Notes: a model not told the origin generated them from the letters alone. 64,000 nt of DNA from an uncultured Chloroflexales bacterium (GCA_937902315.1 CALGUG010000008.1:1-64000), one strand, 5' to 3'. Numbered from the stretch's first letter, positions 1 through 9,069 are shown. Numbers and translations: made by a program.

Positions 1-12
1 TGAATGGTGATG

Positions 13-47
13 TTGTATGCGATTTCGCTACGCGAAATCGCATACAA
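13..47. repeat. Perfect 16-bp inverted repeat
   Basis: A 16-bp perfect stem (13-28 with 32-47) encloses the 3-base loop TAC. There is no T-run, so it is not a classical terminator. The stem contains GATTTCGC/GCGAAATC, the same words as the internal palindromes of the family B repeats at 3427 and 14838, so it may be a fragment of that family. Confidence 0.75.
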
Positions 48-178
48 GCTCTCTGAGTTCTGTGCTCTCAAGGATAATCTCGCGATGGTATGCGAACGAT
101 CGCCTGTTGCTGCCGACACGACTTTTGGCTAATGCATAGAAGCAGGAGAGGGGAGAAGTGGCTTGCAGAAGCACAGAA

Positions 179-204
179 CCCCTCTCCCGTTTACGGGAGA
201 GGGG
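179..204. repeat. Family C palindrome (CCCCTCTCCCGT hairpin)
   Basis: A 12-bp perfect stem with a 2-base loop. Closely related palindromes occur at 9990-10017 and 56001-56029, each next to a GGGGATGAGGG or CCCTCATCCCC word, so this is a dispersed repeat. It has no coding content. Confidence 0.7.
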
Positions 205-266
205 CAGGGGAGAGGGCGGTGTGTTGAGGTGGCCTCAACCTCGACTCATCCACCAAAAAAGCCCTG

Positions 267-301
267 CCCTTCGACAGGCGCTTCCTGAGCCTATCGAAGG
301 G
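267..301. repeat. Dispersed-type hairpin (TTCGACAGG...CCTATCGAA)
   Basis: A 13-bp inverted repeat with one mismatch (267-279 with 289-301). Similar TTCGACAGGCTCAG-type palindromes are widespread intergenic repeats in many bacteria; no second copy was seen in this window. It lies downstream of the minus-strand gene at 379. Confidence 0.5.
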
Positions 302-378
302 TACGTTTTTTACTCAGGGCCTCGTGTGATGAAAAAATGGTGAAGGCCGAAACCGACCGATCGCTGGCTGTTTCGGCC

Positions 379-1290
379 TTAGGCTCCAAAGGCCCAGCTC
401 GGCAAAGGCTCGCGGCTGCTGCGCCAGTTTTCGGGAATGCCCGCTTGGCCGACGCGCAGGGCTACGATGCCGCCCACAATCGCGCAGTTGGTGTCGAGGT
501 CGCCGAAGCCGAGCGCGGTGTGCCACATCGCGCCTTCGAAATCGTTGAGATACGAGCTGGCGCACCAGATCGCAAAGGGAACCGTATCTTGGCAGGAAAT
601 ATTGCTGCCATTGCCCAGAACTGCCGCCGCTTGTGAGGCGGGCGCAGCAGGCGATAGCTGGTTGGCACGTGCTAAGCGGCGCGCGACTTCGCTTTCAGGC
701 ACATAGGGCAATATCATATCGATCAGGGTGGCGAAGCTAGGTGCGCTGCCGGCCCCTACCCGATAGGCCCAGGCTGCGGCGACGGCCACGGCGATCGCGC
801 CCGCCAGCGCCTCGGGGTGGGTGTGGGTGACCAGCGTGGCGCGCTTGGTATGCTCCACAACCGCTTCCAGATCGTCGGCAAAATAGGCTCCGATCGGTGC
901 CACGCGCATCGCAGCGCCGTTTCCAAACGAACCCATGCCGTGGAAGAGCTGCGGAGCGAGATCGCGCCAACTATGGCCCTTGCCCATCTCGATCAAGAGA
1001 TGTTCGGTGGCACGCCCATAGTTGCGCACGCTGTTGTGGTGTTCAACGAATGACCGTGCCAGCGCATCTTGGTCGATGCCTTGATGTTGTCGCAGAATAT
1101 GAACAACCGAGAGCGACATCTCGGTATCGTTGGTGTATTTCCAAGGTGCGGCGGGTAGCGCTCGGTCGATGATCAAGCTTGCCAGCAGATCTGGGTAGCT
1201 CAGAAAACGCTCTCCGAACGCATCGCCTATTGAAAGCCCTTCAAGCGCTAGAATGGCACGATCGAGCGGTGAAGGGATATGCTGAGCCAT
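379..1290 (-). CDS. ADP-ribosylglycohydrolase family protein (DraG/MacroD-like fold)
   Basis: A 303-residue protein of the ADP-ribosylglycohydrolase family (Pfam ADP_ribosyl_GH), cytosolic Mg-dependent hydrolases that remove ADP-ribose from proteins or small molecules. The order of motifs fits: ALEGLSIGDAFGE near the N-terminus, a metal-site motif TNDTEMSL at about 54-61 (family usually has DDT-x), GSFGNGAAMRVAPIG at about 120, the helix with TLVTHTHPEALAGA, and the C-terminal GDLDTNCAIVGGIVA corresponding to the family GGDTDT-x-A motif. The ATG has GGAGAG about 7 bases upstream. It is monocistronic and there is no adjacent ADP-ribosyltransferase, so the substrate cannot be named. The family call is solid; the T-N-D-T variant and D-L-D-T (instead of D-T-D-T) should be considered before assuming full activity. 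Confidence 0.85.
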   Translation of the reverse strand: MAQHIPSPLDRAILALEGLSIGDAFGERFLSYPDLLASLIIDRALPAAPWKYTNDTEMSLSVVHILRQHQGIDQDALARSFVEHHNSVRNYGRATEHLLIEMGKGHSWRDLAPQLFHGMGSFGNGAAMRVAPIGAYFADDLEAVVEHTKRATLVTHTHPEALAGAIAVAVAAAWAYRVGAGSAPSFATLIDMILPYVPESEVARRLARANQLSPAAPASQAAAVLGNGSNISCQDTVPFAIWCASSYLNDFEGAMWHTALGFGDLDTNCAIVGGIVALRVGQAGIPENWRSSREPLPSWAFGA

Positions 1291-1652
1291 GGTGGGACTC
1301 TCCTTTGCCGAGACGGGTAACCCTCTAAGATGTCTGAAAACCCTGTCACCCTAACAGCTGTTATGGATCTCGGATACTGTTTGCTTGGACATCTATTGTA
1401 ACAAAAATATGCTATGGCTTGAGAGAAGATTCGGTTATACAGCGGCAATTTCTCTTAATTCTAACACGCCTCTATTAGGGGACTCTTAGCTTTTCATGGG
1501 CTTCTTCAAATAAGATCGTTAGCTTGGATCGAACTGTCAAGTTAGCTCAAGGCGAAATTTAGTTACCCAATCGCTACCTGCCTCTCGTGATCGCGGCTCG
1601 GATTCGAACGGTTTCTCTATGCGATGCCTAGTTGGCGCGCGGGAGGCTTGCC
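1291..1652. other. Intergenic region between divergent genes
   Basis: This 362-base spacer separates the start of the minus-strand hydrolase gene from the plus-strand comEC gene and must hold both promoters. I see AT-rich stretches near 1380-1500 but no pair of -35/-10 boxes good enough to name, and no RNA gene. Confidence 0.4.
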
Positions 1653-3158
1653 ATGCTGATTGTGCTAGCGATCTGTTGGATAGCAGGCTTACTGATTGCC
1701 GATCGTTTAGGCGTGACCACGCCTCTGGCGCTTGGAATCGCGCTTACCAGCCTCTGTCTAGCCGCGCTCTGTTGGCGGCGTTTTCGCCTGCGCATGCTCG
1801 GCTTGGGTCTCTGCCTGCTGTTTGGGGCCTGCATACGCTACAACAGCGCTCAGTTGCTCGAAACGCCCGCCAGTGTTTGGCTGCTGAGCGGCTACGAAGA
1901 GCTCAGCCTACAAGCGGCCATCATCGAAGACCCCAAGCGCACCGAAGACGGCCAACAACTGATTGTCGAAGTCGAGCGGGCGCGCCTAAACGGCAAGCTG
2001 CGTCCGGCCGAAGGGCGGGTCTTGGTCAATCTAGCGCCCTATCCTCAATACCACTACGGCCAAGTCTTGATCTTGAAGGGCGAATTGCAGCAGCCGCGCG
2101 GTCCCAAGCGTGCGGGCGAGTTCGACTATCGGCGCTACCTCGAGCGCAAAGGCATCAAAGTGCTGATGCGCGACCCAGCCGTGCGCGTGCTGCCCCAAGA
2201 ATCGGGTTGGGCCGCCTTGCGCTATCTGCTCGCCTTTCGCGACCACTGCCGCAGGGTGCTGCTACGTCTGATGCCAGAGCCACAATCCTCGCTCGCCATC
2301 GGCATTCTGCTCGGTCTACAAGCCACCATCCCCGACGAGGTCTACAACGACTTCTCGGTAACCGGCACATCGCATATTTTGGTGATCTCGGGCTGGAATT
2401 TCACGATTCTGGCCAGCTTACTCGCCTCGGCGGCCCAGCGTCTCAAGATCCCGCGCACCCCAACCTTCTGGATCTCGCTGGCTGTGATCTGGATCTATGG
2501 CTTGTTTGTGGGTGCGACCGGCACGGTGCTGCGGGCCGCGACCATGGCCAGCTTGATGCTGCTGGCGACCGCCGCCGAGCGCGAGAGTGAACCTTGGACG
2601 CTGTTGTTTGGCGCCTGTTTTCTGCTGACGATCTGGAACCCCAATGTGCTGTGGGATCTCGGCTTTCAGCTTTCGGCTTTGGCGACCGCCAGCCTGTTCG
2701 CCTTCGCAAAGCCGACCGAAGCTTGGCTAGAGGGCTTTCCGCCCTTGCGCTGGAGCAGCTTGGCTTGGGTCAAAGAGGCCCTGACTGCCACCTTGGCCGC
2801 CCAGATCTTGGCCCTGCCGCCGATTCTATACAACTTCGGCAATCTCTCGGTGATCGCTCCTGTAGCCAATATTCTGATTGTTCCGGTCATCCCTTTCATT
2901 ATGTTGTGGGGCAGCATCGCGCTGATCGGCGGCCTGATCTGGCTGCCGCTCGGGCAGGTGCTGGCTTGGATGGCTTGGCTGCTCTTGGCTTGGATGTCGC
3001 AGGCCGCCAGCTTCTTGGCCCAGATTCCGGGCGCAGCCTATCAGATCCCGCCCTTCCCGCTCTGGCTCTTGATCGGCTACTACGTGATTGTGATCGGCGG
3101 CTGGTTGTGGATTAGTTACCTTCAGCCAGAGCTTGAAACAGACGATGCTGACGAGTAA
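1653..3158 (+). CDS. comEC: ComEC/Rec2-family DNA-uptake channel protein, core without C-terminal hydrolase domain
   Basis: ComEC forms the inner-membrane channel that takes up single-stranded DNA during natural transformation. The protein begins with two membrane segments (residues 1-50), continues with the small DUF4131-type soluble domain (to about 160), then the Competence domain with the family hallmark GTSHILVISGWNFTIL (about 235-250) and roughly eight more hydrophobic segments to residue 490. It ends at 501 residues, so the metallo-beta-lactamase domain found at the C-terminus of long ComEC proteins is absent. I chose ATG 1653 because GGGAGG sits 6 bases upstream; a TTG at 1632 would cover that site. 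No other competence genes are in the window, so a role in transformation is inferred from the family only. Confidence 0.88.
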   Translation: MLIVLAICWIAGLLIADRLGVTTPLALGIALTSLCLAALCWRRFRLRMLGLGLCLLFGACIRYNSAQLLETPASVWLLSGYEELSLQAAIIEDPKRTEDGQQLIVEVERARLNGKLRPAEGRVLVNLAPYPQYHYGQVLILKGELQQPRGPKRAGEFDYRRYLERKGIKVLMRDPAVRVLPQESGWAALRYLLAFRDHCRRVLLRLMPEPQSSLAIGILLGLQATIPDEVYNDFSVTGTSHILVISGWNFTILASLLASAAQRLKIPRTPTFWISLAVIWIYGLFVGATGTVLRAATMASLMLLATAAERESEPWTLLFGACFLLTIWNPNVLWDLGFQLSALATASLFAFAKPTEAWLEGFPPLRWSSLAWVKEALTATLAAQILALPPILYNFGNLSVIAPVANILIVPVIPFIMLWGSIALIGGLIWLPLGQVLAWMAWLLLAWMSQAASFLAQIPGAAYQIPPFPLWLLIGYYVIVIGGWLWISYLQPELETDDADE

Positions 3159-3219
3159 TCCACAATTCAAACACAGCTTTTCCCGTGGTTTACCCACAAC
3201 TATCCACAAGTTTTCCACA
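3156..3219 (+). promoter_or_regulatory. DnaA-box-like tandem array (locus 1)
   Basis: TAATCCACA starts inside the comEC stop codon (3156), followed by TTACCCACA (3190), CTATCCACA (3200) and TTTTCCACA (3211). Each differs by one or two bases from the DnaA consensus TTATCCACA. The last three are in the same orientation 10 and 11 bases apart, i.e. on one face of the helix. A sister array lies at 15058-15120. DnaA binding is inference. Confidence 0.5.
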
Positions 3220-3279
3220 AAAAGTGCCGCTAGGTGCCGCCTGACTCGCTCGGTCGCCCCGCGTTGGCTAGGCTTTTCG

Positions 3280-3360
3280 CTCTGGCGGAGAGCTTCCAAC
3301 CTTCCATTCGGCTTCTAGCGCGTCCGCCTTCGGCTATCAACATCCCTTCCTCCCATTCGG
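3280..3360 (+). repeat. Family A end, plus orientation
   Basis: Begins with CTCTGGCGGAGAG, continues through CTTCCATTCGG and the family core at 3318-3340 (CGCGTCCGCCTTCGGCTA), and ends with a second CCCATTCGG. The same layout recurs about 16 times in the window. The nearest minus-oriented end to the right is at 5150-5229, across the glycosidase gene. Confidence 0.8.
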
Positions 3361-3370
3361 GCCCTTGTTA

Positions 3371-3415
3371 GGTCGCAGCTCGCGCTGCGACCTGCTAGGC
3401 GCACACGCCTAGCAG
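3371..3415. repeat. Two abutting perfect hairpins (family A interior)
   Basis: Stem 1 is 9 bp (3371-3379 with 3384-3392) and stem 2 is 10 bp (3392-3401 with 3406-3415). The same two-hairpin module is at 51699-51740; relatives of stem 2 at 9846 and 47466 and of stem 1 at 38132 show compensatory base changes. No T-tract follows. Confidence 0.7.
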
Positions 3416-3426
3416 ATAGCGCGCTC

Positions 3427-3583
3427 ATACCAAATCCGTTTACAGACTTGCGCTCTTGTAAGACAAAAACGGGAAAAAGGTTGTGAGAGATTTCGCGCGA
3501 CAGCGCGAAATCTCTCACAACAAAAAGAGTCACGTTCCACTCTGCCGAAGGCCAAATGGAACGTGATCAACAGGATTTGATAT
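3427..3583. repeat. Family B MITE-like element, long form
   Basis: A 157-bp element with ends ATACCAAATCCG and the degenerate GGATTTGATAT. It contains a perfect internal palindrome around 3483-3519 built on GAGATTTCGCGC/GCGCGAAATCTC and the word CTCTGCCGAAGGCCAAAT. Further copies lie at 14838, 28792, 32311 and 58088. No ORF. Confidence 0.78.
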
Positions 3584-3687
3584 CACTCGCCCCTGAATAG
3601 CGTGCATCGTTTGGCTGGCCTTTGAAAAAGGCTACCGAAGCACAATCTATGGTAGCCTAGCTTTTAAGCTGCCTTGCCCGAACCAAA

Positions 3688-4986
3688 CTAGCTGCGCAGT
3701 CCCGGAGCGAGGAAGCCTGCATCGGCGCTATCGGCCACAAACACCCAGTCGGGGCCGCCATCGGGCGGGCGAATGCTCAGGCTGCTGGTTTTGGCGCTCA
3801 GCCCGAGGTCTTGGGCGTTGCCGGTGCGCGGGTCGTACCACCAAGTGCGCAGCGTATCGCCCTTGAGAACGCTGAGATCGAGCTCGACCTCGCGGTTCGA
3901 GGGCAGATAGACCATGGCGTAGCTGCCTTGGCTGTCGCGGGTGGCACGCACATGGTGAGTCTTGCTGCCCGGATCTGAAACGATCAAGGATTGATCGGGG
4001 ATGCGGCTGAGGTAAGGGCGCGAGAGCAGCAGCCAGCGGGCGTGCTGAACGTGGCTCGCGCCGGGCAGATGCAGCGCTTCGTACCAAGGGCGGCGCGCCC
4101 CGATCAGCGCTTTGCGCCCGGGCGTCCACATCTGCCAGACATCGTTGCAGCCGTAGGTGTGGCCGTGAGCGCCCGCGAAGAGCGCCCAGTAGAGCGCTTT
4201 GCGTACCTCGTAGTCGTCGAGGTAGCCGCCATCGAGATTCATAATCCCATCGGGCATGTCTTCGTAGCCCGGCTCGGCGTCCATACAGGGCCGGGTGGGA
4301 CTGCGGTTGTAGTCGGCCTCGATAAAGCGCCAGTTTTCGAAGTTGCGGGCGTGGCCGCTCTGGCAGGTATGGAAATCGAGCCAGCTTTCGTCGTGAACAT
4401 ATTCGGAGGTGCTGTGCTGGCCCCAGGTGTGCATCGTGATCAAGTGGCGGCCGCCGTCGCCCTCGCGCAGGCCGAGCGCCATCGAGCGCACGATCGGCAG
4501 ATGGTGCGGCTCTTCGATCGGGCGGTCGCCGCCGACGATCCAGATGATCGGTTTGTCGGCGTAGCGCTCGCCGAGGAATTTGCCGTAGATGAAGGCGTTC
4601 TCGGGCGTGAAGATCTCTGGACCGACGCCCCACTTCTTGTTCCACTTGTCGCCCCAAGTGGGCAGCATACCGATGGTGAGCCCCAACGAGGCGGCTAGAT
4701 CAACCACTGCATCGACGTGCTTAAAGTAGGCTTCGTTCGGTTTGGTGGGATCGTCGTCGATCAGGGGCAGATCGCCCTGCATATTGGGGGTGTGCAAGCC
4801 GTCGATCTCGGCCAGCACAACGGCTTGAATAACGGTAAAGCCTTTGGCAGCCCGATCGCGCAGGTAGTAGTTGGTCTGCTCGTAGCTACAGCGGTGAAAA
4901 AGCTCCCAAGCCGTATCAGCAAGGTAGAAGAAGGGTCTGCCATCATCATGAACCAAAAAGCGGCGGTTTTCGCTTACTTTTAGCAC
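3688..4986 (-). CDS. GH140/DUF4038-type glycoside hydrolase (apiosidase-like) with C-terminal collagen-binding-like domain
   Basis: A 432-residue protein that opens with the family signature LKVSENRRFLVHDDGRPFFY then LADTAWELFHR, the start of the DUF4038 (apiosidase-like) TIM barrel. Candidate acidic catalytic residues lie in IIWIVGGDRP (about 148-157) and CMDAEPGYEDMPDG (about 235-248). From about 345 to the end it matches the small beta-sandwich often annotated as a putative collagen-binding domain (LPSNREVELDLSVL, then TWWYDPRTG). No signal peptide is visible, which suggests a cytosolic enzyme acting on imported oligosaccharides; this is inference. Start is GTG 4986 with AGGAAGG upstream. 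Flanked on both sides by family A repeat ends. The fold is well supported, the sugar substrate is not. Confidence 0.8.
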   Translation of the reverse strand: MLKVSENRRFLVHDDGRPFFYLADTAWELFHRCSYEQTNYYLRDRAAKGFTVIQAVVLAEIDGLHTPNMQGDLPLIDDDPTKPNEAYFKHVDAVVDLAASLGLTIGMLPTWGDKWNKKWGVGPEIFTPENAFIYGKFLGERYADKPIIWIVGGDRPIEEPHHLPIVRSMALGLREGDGGRHLITMHTWGQHSTSEYVHDESWLDFHTCQSGHARNFENWRFIEADYNRSPTRPCMDAEPGYEDMPDGIMNLDGGYLDDYEVRKALYWALFAGAHGHTYGCNDVWQMWTPGRKALIGARRPWYEALHLPGASHVQHARWLLLSRPYLSRIPDQSLIVSDPGSKTHHVRATRDSQGSYAMVYLPSNREVELDLSVLKGDTLRTWWYDPRTGNAQDLGLSAKTSSLSIRPPDGGPDWVFVADSADAGFLAPGLRS

Positions 4987-5149
4987 AACACTGTACCTTC
5001 CTAACTTGAAACGACAGATTTGCGGTGGGATAGCACGTATAGTACCGCTTTTTGAACGATTTGGCGATAAAGGCCCTTTGTGTAACGACCGCGTATGCTC
5101 AATGCTAGACAGTGAAATTGCAACGATTCGCGCTGCCGCAGGCCATTGG

Positions 5150-5229
5150 GTCGAATGGGAGGAGCTAGCATTTGATAGCCGAAGGCGGACGCGCTAGAAG
5201 CCGGATGGATGGTTGTGACCTCTCCGCCA
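5150..5229 (-). repeat. Family A end, minus orientation
   Basis: Core at 5172-5194 as reverse complement (TAGCCGAAGGCGGACGCG), followed by GGATGGATGG and the outer end CTCTCCGCCA. It is inverted relative to the end at 3280 and lies between two minus-strand genes. Confidence 0.78.
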
Positions 5230-5287
5230 AAAAGATACAACGTGCCTGCTACAAAAGCGGCCTAGGAGCGGATCGTTTGCCGAGCAG

Positions 5288-8212
5288 CTAAGGATTGAGC
5301 TTGTTGAGATAGAGCACGAGCGGCTGCGATTGCAGCGGTCCTTGGCCGGTAGCGTTGACCAGCGTGCTGTCGGGCGGCGCACTTAGCGTGCAGCGATAGT
5401 GGTCGTGCGAGAGATCGAGCGGCAGCGAGCCGCTTGTCTGCCCGGCTGCGAGCTGGATGGTGTGTTGAAAACTCTCCTTCCAAAGCGCATGCTTTGCGGG
5501 GTCGAACTCGGGCGAAGTTGTAAGGATCAGCGTATCGATAAACAACCCGCGGAAGTTGGCGCTCTGCTTGCTGTAAGGGCGCATCACGCTCAGCAGCGGG
5601 CTACCGTTGTCGACCATAAAGGGGCCGACACGCTCCCAATGCCAGGTATTGAGCGGCACATCGTCGTGAGAGAAGGCGAGGATCTGGCCGTTGAGCGCGA
5701 GCTGGCCCGGGAAGCCGTCGTGTTGGCGGCGGTAAGAGCGCACCCAGATGTAGTGCGGCTTGTGCGGCAGGCCCGAGAGCCTGAGCACGGCTGGCTCGTC
5801 GGTTTTAAGGTCTTCGAGAAAGCCGTCGTCTTCAAAATCGAGCGCGAAGGCCGTCTCGCGCCGCCAACCAGTGCCCTTCAAGCGCTCGGCGGGGATGGCG
5901 ATCGTCTCGGGATAGATCGCATCGCAGCGTAAGTGCAGCTCCGCTACTGATTGGGGCGCCTCGATGCTCCAAGCGAGCCGATAGGCCCGCTCGTTGGGTG
6001 ATTCTTTGGTCTTGAGCGTGATCGTGCCGCTGGTGCAGCGGGCATGCGCGATCGCCTCGCGCGAGAGGCTGTAGGTATGGAAGCTGCGGCCCGGATGAAC
6101 TTGAGTTTCGGGGTAGCAGTCGAGCAGAGCTGCCAAGACCTGGTCGCGCTCGGCGCGCTTGGTGCTGCTCACGCTATCCCAGATCACGCTGATGCGGTAG
6201 TTGGGATCTGTGTTGGCGATGCGCGCCAGCAGCTCGTTCATTTCGACCAAGCTGAAGGGATAGCTGCTGCCGTCGGGGCGGCGCATGCCGAGGCGGATCA
6301 GCTGCTCGCCCTCTTGCTGGATCGGATCGTTGGCCGCGATCAGATAGGGGAAGAGCAGCATATGATCGTCTGCCGCATGCGTTCGGGCCAGATCGTAAAG
6401 CTCGCGTCGGTTGATGCGGTCTGGATAATCGGTGATCTCGTTGAAGGAGATGTAGAGGCTTTGGACGATAAACAGGCCGAGCGCTACGCTGCTGAAAGCC
6501 TTGACGATGCTGGCCAGATAGCTCGGCCTCAGGCTGCGTAACGAGCTATAGGCCGCCAGCAGGGCGCTTGCGCTCAAGATGTAGAGCGCTGGCAGTCCCG
6601 GGTAAAACACGCGCCCAGCGGGCATATGGGCCAGAGCCGGGGCGGGTATGAAGAAGAACAGAGCCCAGATCAAGATCCAATAGAGGCGGCTTTGCTTCCA
6701 AGTCAATACGCTCAGCGCGATCCCGAAGGCGAGCCAGGGCAGCAACAAGCCCTGCAGCAGCGGCCCAGCGCGGTTGTAGAGGAAGTCGCGTTTGACCTGC
6801 ACAAAAATCGCGCTGCCCAGCTCGATGATCTGATCGACGATGCCTTCCCAGAGGCCGATTCTGGCCGCCTTGGCCCCGAATTCGTAATAGTCGAGCCGAC
6901 TGTAGAGGTAGGTGAGCGTGACCGGCAAGACAAAGCAGAGCGGAATGAAGAAGGCGATCGAGCGCCGAACCACACTTTCCAGCGAGGCCCGCTCGCGCCA
7001 CCACTCGATCGCCATTATCACAACCATCACGCCGCCCAGGGGTGTGACCGTCTCGTAGGTCAGAAAGCCGAGACCGGTGGCCACGCCAGCCAAAAGGTAG
7101 CTGAACAGCGACTTGTTCTGGATCGCCCGCGCTAGAAGCGCCAGAGCCAGCGGCGGCCAGAGCTTAACGTGGCTTTCGACGTTGGCAAGGCGGCTTGCGC
7201 TGGTATCTAAGAGCGAGACCGCCAGCAGAAGCATGCTGAGCAGCGCTAAACGCTGGCCCAAGATCTGGCGCACCAGCCAATAGCAGCAGAGGCTGCCGAG
7301 CAGGCTATAGCTGGCGACCGCCACCCGTCCGGCGAAGACCGTTGGCCCGAGCGCGATCAGGAACGGCGCTTGCATCCAGAAGCTGAGCGGCACCGCGCCC
7401 AAGTGGTAGTCGGCCGAATGCGGATACTCCCCATAGCGCATGGCGCTGATCACCTCGACCGACCACTTCGATTCATCGCCTTCGATGCCGTAGGGTAGGG
7501 CGCCGATCGCATAGAAACGGGCGAAGATGGTCAGAAGACTGGCTCCGAGCAGAAAGGCAGCCTCTTTGAGCGGCGACCAGTTGCTCGCCTTGAAGAGCGC
7601 TTGCGAGTCGGGGTATGTCAGCGCAACCCAGATCATAAACAGGGCTAGGGCGCTGATGTAGAGCCAGAGGCCGTCGCCGTTGAAATAGCCCAGCAGCTGA
7701 AGTTGCCCAAGGTAGGCCAGACCGCAAGCGGCGATAAGCAGGCTGCTGCGCGCCAAGAGCGTGCCCGCTTTCTTGCGGCGGTGAGCCACCAGCCCGGCGA
7801 TCATCAAGCCTAGGCTGAGGCCGCTGCAGCCGATCGCCACGATGTATTTCCACCAAGGCATGGTTTTGAGCAGCAGCGTTCGCACCGCGTGCAGCCCTTC
7901 CAAAGGCCGACCAGATTTGCTGATGGTCTCGGCCCGCAGCCCAAGCGGATCGGGCAGCGAACACCAGATCGCGATCAGGCCGATAAGCAGGCTGCCAGCG
8001 ATCAGCGCTTCGGGCCAGTTGCGCCGCAGGTAGCTGCGCAGATAGCGCAGCGAGATGGAGGGATAACGATCGCTCCTGATGAGTTGAAAGTTGATGTGCT
8101 GCGGATTGGAGGCGAGCTTGTCGCCCTTGTTATAGCTTACAACGAGGACGGCTAGCACAGAAAGCAGCGCGCTGCAGAAGAGCGGAGCGCTGAGGAAGAG
8201 GTCTAGGTTCAT
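5288..8212 (-). CDS. Large multi-spanning membrane glycosyltransferase (GT39/GT83-like)
   Basis: A 974-residue membrane protein with about 12-13 hydrophobic segments in residues 1-575 and a long, mostly soluble C-terminal part (about 580-974) with beta-rich character. The first external loop holds YGIEGDESKW, the acidic D-E motif typical of lipid-phosphate-sugar dependent glycosyltransferases of the PMT/ArnT type. These transfer sugars from polyprenyl carriers to proteins or cell-surface glycans on the outer face of the membrane. I use ATG 8212 with an upstream AAGGA; a TTG at 8266 would add 18 residues. The start lies 83 bases inside the 3' end of the anti-sigma gene, so the two are probably co-transcribed and translationally coupled. 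Acceptor and sugar are unknown. Confidence 0.75.
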   Translation of the reverse strand: MNLDLFLSAPLFCSALLSVLAVLVVSYNKGDKLASNPQHINFQLIRSDRYPSISLRYLRSYLRRNWPEALIAGSLLIGLIAIWCSLPDPLGLRAETISKSGRPLEGLHAVRTLLLKTMPWWKYIVAIGCSGLSLGLMIAGLVAHRRKKAGTLLARSSLLIAACGLAYLGQLQLLGYFNGDGLWLYISALALFMIWVALTYPDSQALFKASNWSPLKEAAFLLGASLLTIFARFYAIGALPYGIEGDESKWSVEVISAMRYGEYPHSADYHLGAVPLSFWMQAPFLIALGPTVFAGRVAVASYSLLGSLCCYWLVRQILGQRLALLSMLLLAVSLLDTSASRLANVESHVKLWPPLALALLARAIQNKSLFSYLLAGVATGLGFLTYETVTPLGGVMVVIMAIEWWRERASLESVVRRSIAFFIPLCFVLPVTLTYLYSRLDYYEFGAKAARIGLWEGIVDQIIELGSAIFVQVKRDFLYNRAGPLLQGLLLPWLAFGIALSVLTWKQSRLYWILIWALFFFIPAPALAHMPAGRVFYPGLPALYILSASALLAAYSSLRSLRPSYLASIVKAFSSVALGLFIVQSLYISFNEITDYPDRINRRELYDLARTHAADDHMLLFPYLIAANDPIQQEGEQLIRLGMRRPDGSSYPFSLVEMNELLARIANTDPNYRISVIWDSVSSTKRAERDQVLAALLDCYPETQVHPGRSFHTYSLSREAIAHARCTSGTITLKTKESPNERAYRLAWSIEAPQSVAELHLRCDAIYPETIAIPAERLKGTGWRRETAFALDFEDDGFLEDLKTDEPAVLRLSGLPHKPHYIWVRSYRRQHDGFPGQLALNGQILAFSHDDVPLNTWHWERVGPFMVDNGSPLLSVMRPYSKQSANFRGLFIDTLILTTSPEFDPAKHALWKESFQHTIQLAAGQTSGSLPLDLSHDHYRCTLSAPPDSTLVNATGQGPLQSQPLVLYLNKLNP

Positions 8213-9068
8213 GACGCAGAATTTCCTTAGCTGTGGGCAGGTGAGCTTGTCTGAGGTTTGCAACAAGGCATGTGGTAGCTGTCGGTGGGCTTGAGGAAAC
8301 TAGCTTCTGTTGAGCGAGTGCTGAAGAGCTGTTGTCTGGCGGCGCTATGCCAAAAGGCGTAGCAGTGTTGGTGGGCATGCCGACGCTTGGCTCGGACAGC
8401 GGCGTGGAACTGCGTGTGGCGTCGCTCGGCTGCGCGCTGCTCTGCTCCACAGCGACTGTCGGCATAGGCGTGGCGGTGAGCGGAATCGCCTCGAATGGAG
8501 TCGATGATGGGCTAGGATCGCCCGATCGAGGCGGCTGATCGCTAGGCCTGTCGCTTTGCTCGGCAGGCAGCCACGGGGTGGATGTTGGCGTGCCGACAGG
8601 TTCTGCGGGCAGCCACGGGGTGGACGTAGGTGTATCGGCTGGCTCTGTCGTTGGCTCAAAGCTGGCTGGCGGCATGGTGACGGTCGGCATAGCTTGCGGC
8701 TGTGGTCCGTTCAGCAAGGGCGCAAGGGTTGTGAGCAAGCCCGACTGTGCGACGAAACGCACCCCGACCAGCAGCGCGATCAGCAAGATGGGTGCGAGCA
8801 GCAGCCACCCTAGCTTTTGTCGGCGTTGTTTGGCGGCTAGGCGCTGTTTGATGCGACTATAGCTCGTTTCGGGCAGCCTAAAGCTATCGAGCTGGTGCAG
8901 GGCTTGTGTCAGCCGGCTATCGTGCTCGATGGCTTCGCGCCACCAGCGTTGCGCTTGGGGATGGCTGGCGAGATAGGCTTCTAGCTCTCGTTGTTGCTCT
9001 GGCGTTAAGGTGCGGTCACGCCATTGCTCAAGCAGCTGGCTCAATTGTTCGATGCTGATATGCCGCAT
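8130..9068 (-). CDS. Probable membrane-anchored anti-sigma factor
   Basis: 312 residues. Residues 1-90 are a helical cytosolic part (LSQLLEQWRDRTLTPEQQRELEAYL is its conserved-looking start), a single membrane segment follows at about 96-118 (WLLLAPILLIALLVGVRF), and the rest is a low-complexity extracytoplasmic Ser/Thr/Pro-rich region with the tandem unit PTSTPWLPAEPVG/QSD. It starts one base after the sigma factor stop, the classical sigma/anti-sigma pairing, so the function is inferred from context plus topology. No Zn-finger HxxxCxxC is present. The last ~27 residues overlap the glycosyltransferase start in another frame and look unlike the rest; a frameshift near 8210-8250 cannot be excluded. 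Confidence 0.65.
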   Translation of the reverse strand: MRHISIEQLSQLLEQWRDRTLTPEQQRELEAYLASHPQAQRWWREAIEHDSRLTQALHQLDSFRLPETSYSRIKQRLAAKQRRQKLGWLLLAPILLIALLVGVRFVAQSGLLTTLAPLLNGPQPQAMPTVTMPPASFEPTTEPADTPTSTPWLPAEPVGTPTSTPWLPAEQSDRPSDQPPRSGDPSPSSTPFEAIPLTATPMPTVAVEQSSAQPSDATRSSTPLSEPSVGMPTNTATPFGIAPPDNSSSALAQQKLVSSSPPTATTCLVANLRQAHLPTAKEILRHEPRPLPQRSALLQRAAFCASRPRCKL

Positions 9069-9069
9069 C

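Noticed and set aside
1585..1620. tRNA gene fragment (GATTCGAAC word)
   Set aside because: The T-loop-like word stands alone; no acceptor stem or anticodon arm can be built around it.
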